Shown here: piece by piece, positions 19,372 through 26,703 of the stretch
Numbering within the stretch: position 1 is the first letter of the stretch
Layout of the letters: each line of letters opens with the position of its first letter
DNA from: Bradyrhizobium campsiandrae
Lineage (GTDB): Bacteria; Pseudomonadota; Alphaproteobacteria; Rhizobiales; Xanthobacteraceae
DNA: 64,000 bases
Reading direction: 5' to 3'
NCBI RefSeq assembly: GCF_014529705.1
Contig: NZ_JAANIH010000044.1
Span: forward strand, 1 to 64,000
The notes under the pieces: generated by a model
What the model was told of the DNA's origin: nothing
What the model saw: the letters and a program-made list of their open reading frames with translations, nothing else
The model's database searches: none
Program-made: the position numbers and the translations under genes

Positions 19372-20126
19372 CAACGACAAACAGCATCGTCAGGCCCATC
19401 GTGAAACCTCTCCCCCGCGCCATGCTGATCGACATGGACGACACCATCCTGTCGGCCTATGGCCGGCCCGAGATCGCCTGGAACACGATCGCAGAGGAAT
19501 TTGCCGAGGAGCTCGCGCCGCTGCCGCCGGCGCAGGTCGCCACCGCCGTGCTGGCTTACGCGCGAAACTTCTGGGCCAACGCGGAAGCCGCATGGCGAAT
19601 GAAGCTCGGCGAGGCGCGGCGGCTGACGGTGCGCGGCGGCTTTGCCGCGCTCGCGGCCCAAGGCCATCGCGCCCTCCCCGACGATCTCGCCGATCGCCTC
19701 GCCGACCGCTTCACCAGATATCGCGAGGAAGCGATCTTCGTCTTCCCCGGCGCCCATGATGCGATCGACGCGTTCAAGGCGCACGGCGTCAAGCTCGCGC
19801 TGGTCACCAACGGCGCCGCCGACATGCAGCGCGCCAAGGTCGAGCGTTTCGAGCTGACGCATCGCTTCGACCATATCCAGATCGAGGGCGAGCACGGTTT
19901 CGGCAAGCCGGAGGAGCGCGCCTATCTGCACGCGATGGAGGCGCTCGGCGTCACCGCTGCGGAGACCTGGATGATCGGCGACAATCTGGAATGGGAAGTC
20001 GTCACCCCGCAGCGCCTCGGCATCTACGCGATCTGGCTCGACGCCCATGGCGAGGGCCTGCCCGAGGGCTCGACCGTCAAGCCCGACCGCATCATCCGCT
20101 CGCTGACCGAGCTCGTGCCGGGCTAG
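19362..20126 (+). CDS. HAD family phosphatase
   Basis: A 254-residue haloacid dehalogenase superfamily hydrolase. The nucleophile motif DMDDT (D24) is at the N-terminus, motif II is LVTNGA, and motif IV is MIGDNLEWEV. The cap region between them is of the C1 helical type. The start at ATG 19362 lies five nucleotides after GGAGG, which is inside the hemF coding end, so translation is coupled to hemF. The substrate is not deducible; HAD phosphatases often act on nucleotides or sugar phosphates. Confidence 0.88.
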   Translation: MAMTTTNSIVRPIVKPLPRAMLIDMDDTILSAYGRPEIAWNTIAEEFAEELAPLPPAQVATAVLAYARNFWANAEAAWRMKLGEARRLTVRGGFAALAAQGHRALPDDLADRLADRFTRYREEAIFVFPGAHDAIDAFKAHGVKLALVTNGAADMQRAKVERFELTHRFDHIQIEGEHGFGKPEERAYLHAMEALGVTAAETWMIGDNLEWEVVTPQRLGIYAIWLDAHGEGLPEGSTVKPDRIIRSLTELVPG

Positions 20127-20304
20127 ATTCGAAAACAACCCCATGCACAGTAGGCGGCCGTTGCAGAATCAACGGCTTGCCGCAAAACGCGGGCGCGACT
20201 GCGGATTTTACGAAAATCCGTTGACCCGTCGGGCAAAACAGGTGCATGATGCCATCGTCGGGATGCGCAGCTCGGCCGGAGCTTCAGGCGAGGCCCCTGA
20301 ATGT
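20127..20304. other. Intergenic stretch with a Bradyrhizobium-type motif
   Basis: This 178-nt gap between convergent genes holds TTGACCCGTCGGGCAAA at about 20220-20236. That motif is familiar to me from many Bradyrhizobium intergenic regions. I see no ORF or strong hairpin here. Confidence 0.35.
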
Positions 20305-20496
20305 TTAGCCGGCGGCGCGAGCGCGGGCGATGGCCTCGGTGAGCACCGTCCGGTCACCGATGTGATTGGCGAGCAGCAGGATCAGCCGAGCGTTCATGCG
20401 CAGCGCCTGCTCCTCATCGAGGTTGCGCTGGCTGTTGACCAGCTCGGCGTAGAAGTCGTCGGGATCAGCGATGTTCGGTGCGAGATTGAGCATCAT
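20305..20496 (-). CDS. DUF2783 domain-containing protein
   Basis: A 63-residue protein beginning MMLNLAPNIADPDDFY, with a second half LILLLANHIGDRTVLTEAI. It matches the small DUF2783 family that is almost always encoded next to FAD-dependent aromatic hydroxylases. Its ATG at 20494-20496 overlaps the TGA of the monooxygenase gene (ATGA), so the two are translationally coupled. It may be a small subunit or stability factor of the hydroxylase. Function is unproven. Confidence 0.8.
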   Translation of the reverse strand: MMLNLAPNIADPDDFYAELVNSQRNLDEEQALRMNARLILLLANHIGDRTVLTEAIARARAAG

Positions 20497-22142
20497 GCCG
20501 CAAGCTCCTTCTGGCCGGCGGGATGTCGGGCGCTGTCCTGGCCGGTGGCGCGCAACATTGCCTCGATGATCTTGGTCTCGTCGAATCCGCTCCAGCGGGC
20601 GGCGACATATTGGTCGGGCCGGAACAGATAGGTGGTGCCGGGGGATGCGCCGTAGCGCGCGGCGAGCAAACCCGAGGGATCCTCGATGTCGCGCCCGACA
20701 CGAATGATCTTGGCCGCGAGCGGACCGATCGCGATCCCTGTCTTGTCGGTGGCCTTGCCGAAGGTCACCACCGTGAACCCGTCGCCGAGGCAATGGAGGA
20801 ACCAGGACGGCTTGCCGGCAACGGAAATCGGCGCATCGGCCGCATTGGTGCCGGGCCGCATCTCGCCGATGGCGAAGTCCTCGTCGGGCGTATTGAGCGC
20901 CGAGGTCGCATAAGGCGTCGGCACCGACAGGCGACCGCTGTTGACAAGAGGACGGGCGAAGCCGTGATGCTGGGCCAGCTCCAGCACGGCGTCCCGGAAA
21001 TAGCGGCTCACCTTGGTCTTCGGCGTGATGAAGTCGGTGGCGCGGGTCGAGTTCAGGATGTTGTCGTCGGCCGCATAGGCGCGCTCTTCGTGATAGCTGT
21101 CGAGCAAGGCTTCCGGCGCCTCGCCACGCAGCACCATCGCGAGCTTCCAGGCGAGATTGTCGATGTCCTGGACGCCGGTATTGGCCCCGCGCGCGCCGAA
21201 CGGCGAGACCTGATGGGCGGCATCGCCGGCAAACAGCACGCGTCCCTGGCGGAAATTGTCGATGCGCCGGCAGGCGAACTGATAGATCGAGACCCATTCG
21301 AGCGAAAATTGCGCGTCCTCGCCGAGCATCGCCCGAATGCGCGGGATCACCCGCTCCGGCTGTCTTTCCGCATCGGGATCGGCCTCCCAGCCGAGCTGGA
21401 AGTCGATACGCCAAATGTTGTCCGCCTGCCGATGCAGCAGCACGGATTGGCCGGGATGGAACGGCGGATCGAACCAGAACCAGCGTTCAGTCGGAAAATC
21501 CGCTTTCATGGCGACGTCGGCGATCAGGAAGCGGTCCTGGAAGAACTGTCCCGTGAACTCGGCGCCGACCATCTTGCGCGTATCGGAGTTGGCGCCGTCG
21601 CAGGCGATCACCCACTCCGCCTCCATGGTGAAAATGCCGTCGGGCGTCTCCACCGCGAGGGTCGCATGGTCGGCGGGCTGCTTCAGGCTGATCAGGCGGT
21701 GCTTCCAGCGCAGGTCGATCAGCGGATTGGCCCTGCATTTGGCGACCAGGATCTCCTCCAGATGATATTGCTGCAAATTGATCATGGCCGGCCATTGGTG
21801 ATCGGATTCGGGCAACAGATCGAACTGGTAGGACAGCTGGTCGTGGAAGAAGACCTTGCCGACTTTCCAGCTCACGCCGCGGTCAACCATCGGCGAGGCG
21901 CAGTCGAGCCGGTCCCAGATCTCGAGCGGTCGCTTGGCGTAGCAGACCGCGCGCGAGCCGATCGAGACGGTGTCGTTGTCATCAAGCACGACGACCGGCT
22001 GGCCGCGCGCCGCGAAGTCGAGCGCCGCGGTGAGGCCGATGGGACCCGCGCCGATCACCACGATCGGATGCCGTTTCACGACGCCGTCGGCCTGCTCCTT
22101 CGAGCGCAGATAACCGAACTTCGGATAGATATGGTTCGTCAT
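20493..22142 (-). CDS. FAD-dependent aromatic hydroxylase (class A flavoprotein monooxygenase)
   Basis: A 549-residue flavoprotein of the PHBH/MhpA type that would hydroxylate a phenolic substrate using NAD(P)H and oxygen. The FAD-binding motif GAGPIG is at residues 31-36. The second FAD motif, LFAGDAAHQVSPFGARGANTG, lies in the middle, and the C-terminal ~150 residues form the thioredoxin-like domain of MhpA relatives. ATG 22142 (MTNHIYPKFG) is preferred over the longer reading frame, whose extension lies in a repeat hairpin. Neighbours are a DUF2783 protein, a VOC protein and a divergent MarR regulator, suggesting an aromatic acid pathway. The exact substrate is unknown. Confidence 0.9.
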   Translation of the reverse strand: MTNHIYPKFGYLRSKEQADGVVKRHPIVVIGAGPIGLTAALDFAARGQPVVVLDDNDTVSIGSRAVCYAKRPLEIWDRLDCASPMVDRGVSWKVGKVFFHDQLSYQFDLLPESDHQWPAMINLQQYHLEEILVAKCRANPLIDLRWKHRLISLKQPADHATLAVETPDGIFTMEAEWVIACDGANSDTRKMVGAEFTGQFFQDRFLIADVAMKADFPTERWFWFDPPFHPGQSVLLHRQADNIWRIDFQLGWEADPDAERQPERVIPRIRAMLGEDAQFSLEWVSIYQFACRRIDNFRQGRVLFAGDAAHQVSPFGARGANTGVQDIDNLAWKLAMVLRGEAPEALLDSYHEERAYAADDNILNSTRATDFITPKTKVSRYFRDAVLELAQHHGFARPLVNSGRLSVPTPYATSALNTPDEDFAIGEMRPGTNAADAPISVAGKPSWFLHCLGDGFTVVTFGKATDKTGIAIGPLAAKIIRVGRDIEDPSGLLAARYGASPGTTYLFRPDQYVAARWSGFDETKIIEAMLRATGQDSARHPAGQKELAA

Positions 22143-22171
22143 GTTCGCTGTCCTGCTGAACCGAAACGAAA

Positions 22172-22216
22172 GCATGATCCGGAAAAGTGCGAAGCGGTTC
22201 TCCGAAAAGATCATGC
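22172..22216. repeat. Rhizobial intergenic palindromic repeat
   Basis: GCATGATC (22172-22179) and GATCATGC (22209-22216) form the outer 8-bp stem of a 45-nt hairpin, with GGAAAAG and CCGAAAA inside. This text is recognisable as a dispersed repeat of Bradyrhizobiaceae intergenic regions. It lies upstream of the monooxygenase gene and downstream of the VOC gene. Confidence 0.6.
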
Positions 22217-22229
22217 TCAACAACAACCT

Positions 22230-22267
22230 AAAGTGCGATGGCGATTCATCTGATCACATCGCGCTTT
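22230..22267 (-). terminator. Terminator-like hairpin at the end of the VOC gene
   Basis: AAAGCGCGATG (22267-22257 region, minus strand) pairs with CATCGCACTTT (22240-22230) over 11 positions with one wobble. It overlaps the VOC stop codon and no long T-run follows, so efficiency is doubtful. Confidence 0.45.
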
Positions 22268-22808
22268 AATGGACGTCCGCGAACTCCTTCTCGTGCATCC
22301 AGGCGGTGTGGCGCGGCGGGCGCTTGGTCTGCGACCATTCCTCGACCATGTCATGCGCCACCGATTTCATGCGGTCGATCTGCTCCGGCGTGGCAGTCCA
22401 GGCAGCGATCTCCAGGCGATGGCCGCTGGGATCGCGGAAATAGATCGACTTGAAGATGGTGTGGTCCGTGACGCCGACGACGTCGAGGCCGGCTGCCTCG
22501 GCCCGCGCCTTGGCTTCCTCGAGCTCGGCGAGGTCCTTGACCTGGAAGGCGATGTGCTGGGTCCAGTCCGGCGTGTTGGGATCGCGGCCCATCGGCGGCG
22601 AGTTCGGCAGTTCGAAGAAGGCGAGGATGTTGCCGTTTCCGGCATCGAGGAAGATGTGCATGTAGGGATCCGGCGCCTTGGTCGAAGGCACCCTGTCCTC
22701 GGCGATGGCGCCGAGCAGATCCATGTTCATGACCTTCTTGTAGAACTCGACCGTCGCCTTGGCATCGACGCAGCGATAGGCGACGTGATGGATCTTCTCG
22801 ATTTTCAT
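22266..22808 (-). CDS. VOC family protein (glyoxalase/extradiol dioxygenase fold)
   Basis: A 180-residue protein with two beta-alpha-beta-beta-beta modules. Likely metal ligands are His7 or His8 (KIHHVAY), the His in TQHIAFQV and the Glu in HRLEIAAW, giving a two-His one-Glu set. Such proteins include glyoxalases and extradiol dioxygenases. It is divergent from the MarR gene with a palindromic operator between them, and lies upstream of the hydroxylase and DUF2783 genes on the same strand. A role in an aromatic degradation route is probable but the reaction cannot be named. Confidence 0.88.
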   Translation of the reverse strand: MKIEKIHHVAYRCVDAKATVEFYKKVMNMDLLGAIAEDRVPSTKAPDPYMHIFLDAGNGNILAFFELPNSPPMGRDPNTPDWTQHIAFQVKDLAELEEAKARAEAAGLDVVGVTDHTIFKSIYFRDPSGHRLEIAAWTATPEQIDRMKSVAHDMVEEWSQTKRPPRHTAWMHEKEFADVH

Positions 22809-22840
22809 GGCGGTCGCTCCCTGGATATGTTGCCAAGTTC

Positions 22841-22854
22841 GTAACAGATGTTAC
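22841..22854. promoter_or_regulatory. Palindromic operator, probably for the MarR regulator
   Basis: GTAACAGATGTTAC is a perfect inverted repeat of 6-bp arms with a 2-nt centre. It lies between the divergent VOC and MarR genes, 33 nt from the VOC start, and the half-site spacing suits a winged-helix MarR dimer. Confidence 0.6.
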
Positions 22855-22920
22855 TATCTGCTGGATTTGATATGGATCAATCGGGCGGGAAATTTTGCAG
22901 CCTTCGACAGGCGGGTGGAC

Positions 22921-23418
22921 ATGGTGATGGGACGTTCGGACGCGGCGCGGCGCGGCGAAACGGCGGGCCGGCCCGCAGCGCAGGCGGCCGCCGAGCTCGT
23001 CCTGCAGCAATATTTTCCGTATCGGCTGGCGCGCCTCGCCGAGCAGGTGTCGCTCGCGGTCGCCGAGGTCTATTCAGAGCGTTTTTCCCTGACGCGGCAG
23101 GAATGGCGCGTGCTCGCGATTCTCGGCGCGCGTCAGGAGATCGCGACCAAGGAGATCGGTCCGCTCACGACGCTCGACAAGATGCAGGTGAGCCGCGCGG
23201 TGCAGGGCCTGGAGACGCGCGGCATCGCGAGCCGCAAACCGCATCCCGACGATCGGCGGGAGTTGATCGTCTCGCTGACCTCCGCCGGCCGCACGCTCTA
23301 TCGCAAGATCGTCCCCTACGCGCTGGAGCGGGAGGCGGCGCTGCTGGCGGTGCTCACCGAAGAGGAGGCCGAAGTGCTCGACCGCGTGATGCGCAAGATG
23401 TCGGCGGCTTTGACCTAG
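22921..23418 (+). CDS. MarR family transcriptional regulator
   Basis: A 165-residue winged-helix repressor. The DNA-binding region covers residues about 45-120, with LTRQEWRVLAIL, a recognition-helix region around LDKMQVSRAVQGLETRGI, and a wing with PDDRRELIVSLTSAGR. ATG 22921 is used; upstream in-frame starts give an unconserved extension into the operator region. It is divergent from the VOC-hydroxylase genes and probably represses them until an aromatic ligand binds. Confidence 0.9.
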   Translation: MVMGRSDAARRGETAGRPAAQAAAELVLQQYFPYRLARLAEQVSLAVAEVYSERFSLTRQEWRVLAILGARQEIATKEIGPLTTLDKMQVSRAVQGLETRGIASRKPHPDDRRELIVSLTSAGRTLYRKIVPYALEREAALLAVLTEEEAEVLDRVMRKMSAALT

Positions 23419-23572
23419 GGCATGGACTCAATAGCGGCTGCCGAACGATGTCCGGTTCTCCCCGATAGCGGCGCAAGAACAGAGATTGCCTGACTTCGCC
23501 CGGCTGAGGCATATAGCGCAGCGAAGCACTGTTATGTTACGTCACGTGCAGAGCTAAGCAGCGCCGACGCTC

Positions 23573-24217
23573 GTGCCTATCGCTCAAGCGAATGAAACGT
23601 CGGCTCATGCGGTGCAGCTCCCTGGCAAAACACAACTAAGTCAAGCGGCACAACATCAACCTGTCAGGTCGGATGCAATTTGCGATATTGAGGCAAAGTG
23701 CTTAGCAAAGCTTCATGGAATCGCCCACCGCGATGGCAAGAGCTTGCTCCTGAAACTGGGCGACGGATCGACAAAGCTCTTCACGGATACAGATGACTGC
23801 GAAACCGTGGGAGAGAGTTGCGTTCATACGTCCCTCGTCGGCCACCTACCTATGCGGCATCTATTCGTGCTCAAAGAGCACCGTTATGAATCGTTCAACA
23901 GCATTATTGTTAACGGCCTTACAGGCGAAGTTTTCCGCATTGCAGACGGGGTACCCAACTTTTCCCCCGACCGTAAGCGCTTCGTAGTAGCCGCGTTCAA
24001 CGAGCAGGACGGCATAAATCAGGTTGCGGTATATGGCACCAATGTCTTTCCTCCGGTTCCGGAATGGACTTACGTGCCTAAATCCTTCATGGACGGGTTC
24101 GAGTTTGTGGCATGGCGCGGAAACAACAAGATCGAACTGCGGTCCGCTGATCAGAAGTCGACGGCGACGATTAGCCAAACATCGGATGGTTGGAAGCTTG
24201 TTGCGGGAGGCGGCTAA
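23573..24217 (+). CDS. Hypothetical protein in a lower-GC islet
   Basis: A 214-residue protein starting at GTG 23573 with no family that I recognise. It has no clear signal peptide or membrane helix. The middle contains KLGDGSTKLFTDTDDC and later the pattern NFSPDRKRFVVAAFNEQ, which resembles a beta-propeller or DUF-type repeat blade, but one blade alone is not diagnostic. Base composition is clearly lower in GC than neighbouring genes, with many A- and T-ending codons, suggesting horizontal gain. It opens the islet that separates marR from the HpaD-like gene. Confidence 0.55.
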   Translation: MPIAQANETSAHAVQLPGKTQLSQAAQHQPVRSDAICDIEAKCLAKLHGIAHRDGKSLLLKLGDGSTKLFTDTDDCETVGESCVHTSLVGHLPMRHLFVLKEHRYESFNSIIVNGLTGEVFRIADGVPNFSPDRKRFVVAAFNEQDGINQVAVYGTNVFPPVPEWTYVPKSFMDGFEFVAWRGNNKIELRSADQKSTATISQTSDGWKLVAGGG

Positions 24218-24247
24218 CCGTCGCGCGCTATCTTCAGCCTTAGTTAT

Positions 24248-24322
24248 GGTGACAGTGCACTAAACTCGAAGCATTATCGCGCCGGCCTCTGTCCGTGAGT
24301 TGAATGCACTGTGACCGTAATT
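24248..24322. repeat. IS-end-like repeat element A
   Basis: About 75 bp running from GGTGACAGTGCACTAAACTC to a matching inverted end TGCACTGTGACCGTAAT. The two ends are near-perfect inverted repeats, and both are found again in element B 140 bp away. No transposase gene is present, so it looks like an internally deleted, MITE-like derivative of an insertion sequence. Confidence 0.55.
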
Positions 24323-24324
24323 TC

Positions 24325-24448
24325 CGGGGGCGGCTCTCAGTCGGGCCATTGCCGCCAGCTTCGGTTTACGCCGATAGACAATGAAGCCAAGCCCTCCGAA
24401 GCCGAAAAGCAGCATGACCCAAGTTGAGGGCTCCGAGACGGCCGCAAC
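24325..24448 (-). pseudogene. Remnant of a PEP-CTERM sorting-signal protein
   Basis: Between the two IS-end-like elements the minus strand encodes SEPSTW, a hydrophobic stretch LLFGFGGLGFIVY, and a basic end YRRK. This is the PEP-CTERM sorting signal (EPS, one helix, RR). The body of the protein is missing: the open frame continues directly into repeat B with no sensible start. It is therefore the C-terminal scar of a larger exported protein. Whether the strain has an exosortase cannot be seen here. Confidence 0.45.
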
Positions 24449-24461
24449 TTGTGTTACGGTG

Positions 24462-24575
24462 TTACGGTGACAGTGCACTAAACTCGACGCATTATCACGT
24501 GGCGCCACCGTGATTGAGTGCACTGTCACCGTAATTCTCACCTTGGTCGTGAATTGAATGCACTGTCACCGTAAT
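24462..24575. repeat. IS-end-like repeat element B with tandem terminal motifs
   Basis: This 114-bp segment starts TTACGGTGACAGTGCAC and contains AGTGCACTGTCACCGTAAT (about 24517-24535) and a second copy TGCACTGTCACCGTAAT at the end (24559-24575). Repeated short motifs at the ends resemble the transposase-binding sites of IS21-type elements, though I cannot assign the family. There is no transposase in the window. Confidence 0.55.
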
Positions 24576-24608
24576 CATCCGGAGGTCCAAGGTATCGAAT
24601 GTCCGAAT

Positions 24609-24713
24609 TGGGTCCAAAGGCTGCCCTCGGCAGCCAGCACGCCCTTGGTCGGGTCATCTCTCGAAAGCGGACATCGCCGCGCTCTGGGCTGAGGTCAGCC
24701 ACGGGCCAATAGC
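24609..24713. repeat. ~105-bp imperfect direct repeat, left copy
   Basis: This copy (GGGTCCAAAGGCTGCCCTCG to ACGGGCCAATAGC) matches 25575-25678 at most positions, with substitutions and very few indels. The two copies flank the SEL1 gene. It resembles degenerate non-coding text often seen in Bradyrhizobium intergenic regions. Confidence 0.7.
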
Positions 24714-24728
24714 TGACATCCCATCGCT

Positions 24729-25490
24729 CTAATTTCGGGTCGCGTACCCGAGTTGGATGTCTTCGTTCGTGATGCGGTCACAGCCCGATTGGCATGCTTT
24801 TCGGTACCACTCGATCGCAAGCTTGGTGTCCTGCGTCACGCCAATTCCCTTAGCCAACATGTAACTGACGTTGCGTTGCGCGATCCGATTTCCCTTCTCT
24901 GCGGCATCGCTGAATAGTTCGAAAGCACGCTGTTCGTCTCTTGGGACACCCAGCCCTGCCGAGTATGCGAATGCAAGCGACGTTTCTGCATCGATATCAC
25001 CCTGTTCGGCAGCTTTACCATCCAGCTCCGCAGCTCTGATAAACAAGTCTCTTGCTTTTTTATCATCCTTTTGGACACCACGCCCTTTGGAATACATATC
25101 TCCGAGGAGCCCGTATGCCCTAGCCAAGTCTTGAGATGCAGCCTTTTGAAACCAAATCACGGCCTCTTCGTCAGATTGGGCTATGCCTTGCCCCCTCGCA
25201 TACATGATGCCAAGAAATGCTTGGCCTTCAGCATCGCCTTTTTGAGCAGCTGCGCGGTACCATTCCGTTGCTCGATTGATGTCCCTCGGCACGCCTTGGC
25301 CCCGCTCATACAGAAGGCCCAGCAGCCGTTGTGATTTAGCATCCCCAATGATCGCCAAAGCTCGCCAATAACCTAGCGCGACTTCATAGTTTTCCTCGTG
25401 ATAAGCGCGAAGGCCTCGGTCTCGCATGATTGGCATCGCTGCCATAAGCAACGCAACCAGGGCAACAACAGCGGCTAAGGCCTTTTTCAT
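24729..25490 (-). CDS. SEL1-repeat protein with N-terminal signal anchor
   Basis: A 253-residue protein. MKKALAAVVALVALLMAAM at the N-terminus is a signal peptide or membrane anchor, so the protein is probably periplasmic. It is followed by about five SEL1/TPR-like repeats with the pattern A-x-x-x-LG-x-x-Y-x-x-G-x-G-V-x-x-D, for example GLLYERGQGVPRDINRA and GDMYSKGRGVQKDDKKA. The start at 25490 is chosen because the 59-residue extension of the open frame lies in the right-hand direct repeat and is not protein-like. SEL1 proteins act as scaffolds. GC content is low relative to the window, and it lies inside the direct repeat pair. Confidence 0.85.
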   Translation of the reverse strand: MKKALAAVVALVALLMAAMPIMRDRGLRAYHEENYEVALGYWRALAIIGDAKSQRLLGLLYERGQGVPRDINRATEWYRAAAQKGDAEGQAFLGIMYARGQGIAQSDEEAVIWFQKAASQDLARAYGLLGDMYSKGRGVQKDDKKARDLFIRAAELDGKAAEQGDIDAETSLAFAYSAGLGVPRDEQRAFELFSDAAEKGNRIAQRNVSYMLAKGIGVTQDTKLAIEWYRKACQSGCDRITNEDIQLGYATRN

Positions 25491-25574
25491 CTCACACCAC
25501 GACATAGCAGGGTTATCGGTGCGCAATGGACGTCCATAGCACATGGATGTGACCGAACTGACAAACTTCCGGTT

Positions 25575-25678
25575 TGGGTCAAAGGCTGCCCTCGGAAGCC
25601 AGCATGCGCTTGGTCGGGTCATCTTCCGGGAGCCGACATCGCCGCGCTCAGGGCTCAGGTCAGCCACGGGCCAATAGC
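25575..25678. repeat. ~105-bp imperfect direct repeat, right copy
   Basis: Partner of 24609-24713, running from TGGGTCAAAGGCTGCCCTCG to ACGGGCCAATAGC in the same orientation. Together with the left copy it brackets the SEL1 gene, a layout that would allow deletion or duplication of the gene by recombination. Confidence 0.7.
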
Positions 25679-25747
25679 GGTCCGGCTGATCTTTCGCTAC
25701 TCTACCGGGAGTTGACCTTCCGAGCGGATTGCAAAACAGGAAAGAGC

Positions 25748-26377
25748 ATGACGAGTGAAACGGTCTGGATCAGCTTAGCTCTCGGAAGCGGGACCCATCT
25801 GCGTCGACTTAGACATGCGCTCAGCCAGTCGAGTCACAGGCAGGACGCTATTGCATGGGGCGATCGGAATGTCGCTGGAGAAGCTTTGAACGCTGAATGC
25901 TTCCCTGCTGAAATATACGGTGCTCCGGACGCCAGAGAGTCAGATTATAAGCTTCCCGACATCTTCTTCGCCGGATCGTTCTGGGCAGTGTCCAAGGCAA
26001 CAGCGGATGTTTTGCGCCAATTCAACCTTGGATATGGAGCCCTTTATCCGGTCAAAGTGCTCAGGAATGACCGGCAAACGCCAGTGGGGGGCGAATGGTT
26101 TTGTATCAATTTCGGCAATAGAAAATCGTCACTCGCTGTTTCGGAGTCGACGTCATTGCGCGAGCGTTACATCAGGCCCGGCGAAAAGGGGTGGGTTCCG
26201 AAGGCGGCAACGAAGGATGGCGACATCGCCGTCCTGAAAAGTGCCTGCTCAGGGCCCGACGTCTGGATCGACCCACAAGTTGGCCATGCATTCTTTTTGA
26301 GTGACGCCTTGGGCAAGGCCTTGAAGAAGGCCAAAGCCGACGCTGGGCTTTTCTTGCACAAGTGCCGAGTTCTCTAA
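25748..26377 (+). CDS. Putative Imm11-like immunity protein
   Basis: A 209-residue protein with the layout of the Imm11 / DUF1629 (MXAN_0049) immunity family. It has a central DIFFAGSFWAVSKATADVL segment, a YPVKV strand, a G-x-W-F-x-I-N-F strand, and a C-terminal FFLSDALGKALKKA ending GLFLHKCRVL. Family members neutralise toxins of polymorphic or contact-dependent systems. No toxin, VgrG, Rhs or secretion gene is next to it, so it would be an orphan. The ATG at 25748 follows AAAGAGC. GC content is lower than in flanking core genes. The family call is by pattern only. Confidence 0.5.
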   Translation: MTSETVWISLALGSGTHLRRLRHALSQSSHRQDAIAWGDRNVAGEALNAECFPAEIYGAPDARESDYKLPDIFFAGSFWAVSKATADVLRQFNLGYGALYPVKVLRNDRQTPVGGEWFCINFGNRKSSLAVSESTSLRERYIRPGEKGWVPKAATKDGDIAVLKSACSGPDVWIDPQVGHAFFLSDALGKALKKAKADAGLFLHKCRVL

Positions 26378-26703
26378 CCGCCACAACGGTCTTTCACATG
26401 TGTCCTGTCCGCTCAGGGTCAAAAGCGCCGATTTGACCGGCAGTCGGGCACTTCCGGGTTTACCCCCGAACTGCCGACATCTCGGCGCGACGTGCCAACG
26501 GAAGCGATCGGCCGCAAGCAGTCATGCTCCGGTCAAGCATGGGATTTCTGCCCGACACCGAAAGCTGACATTGGCGCATTTACGAGTACACGTCCCAGCG
26601 AGCGATGCCGTAGCCGGCGCGCCGGTTTGACCTGAATCAATTATCGCCGGGATCGCGATCACTACGATCGCAACAAAGATAAATCAGGGACAAGGAGACC
26701 CCC
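26378..26703. other. Intergenic region with degenerate repeat-like text
   Basis: This 326-nt gap contains TCAGGGTCAAAAGCGCCGAT near 26415 and a later AAAGCTGACATTGGCGCATT near 26562. These resemble the GGGTCAAAG...GACATCGC ends of the 105-bp repeats, so a third, more decayed copy may lie here. No protein-coding frame of quality was found. The last 60 nt should contain the promoter of the HpaD-like gene. Confidence 0.4.

Noticed and set aside
24260..24541. 93-codon ORF as a genuine gene
   Set aside because: Start and end lie inside IS-end repeats; only the middle is a PEP-CTERM remnant.
24248..24575. Possible CRISPR array because of repeated 17-bp words
   Set aside because: The words are inverted and irregularly spaced with shared flanks, which fits IS ends, not spacers.
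23573..26377. Islet read as a complete defence or toxin system
   Set aside because: No nuclease, NTPase or toxin was found; the genes are an orphan unknown, a SEL1 protein and an immunity-like protein without demonstrated linkage.
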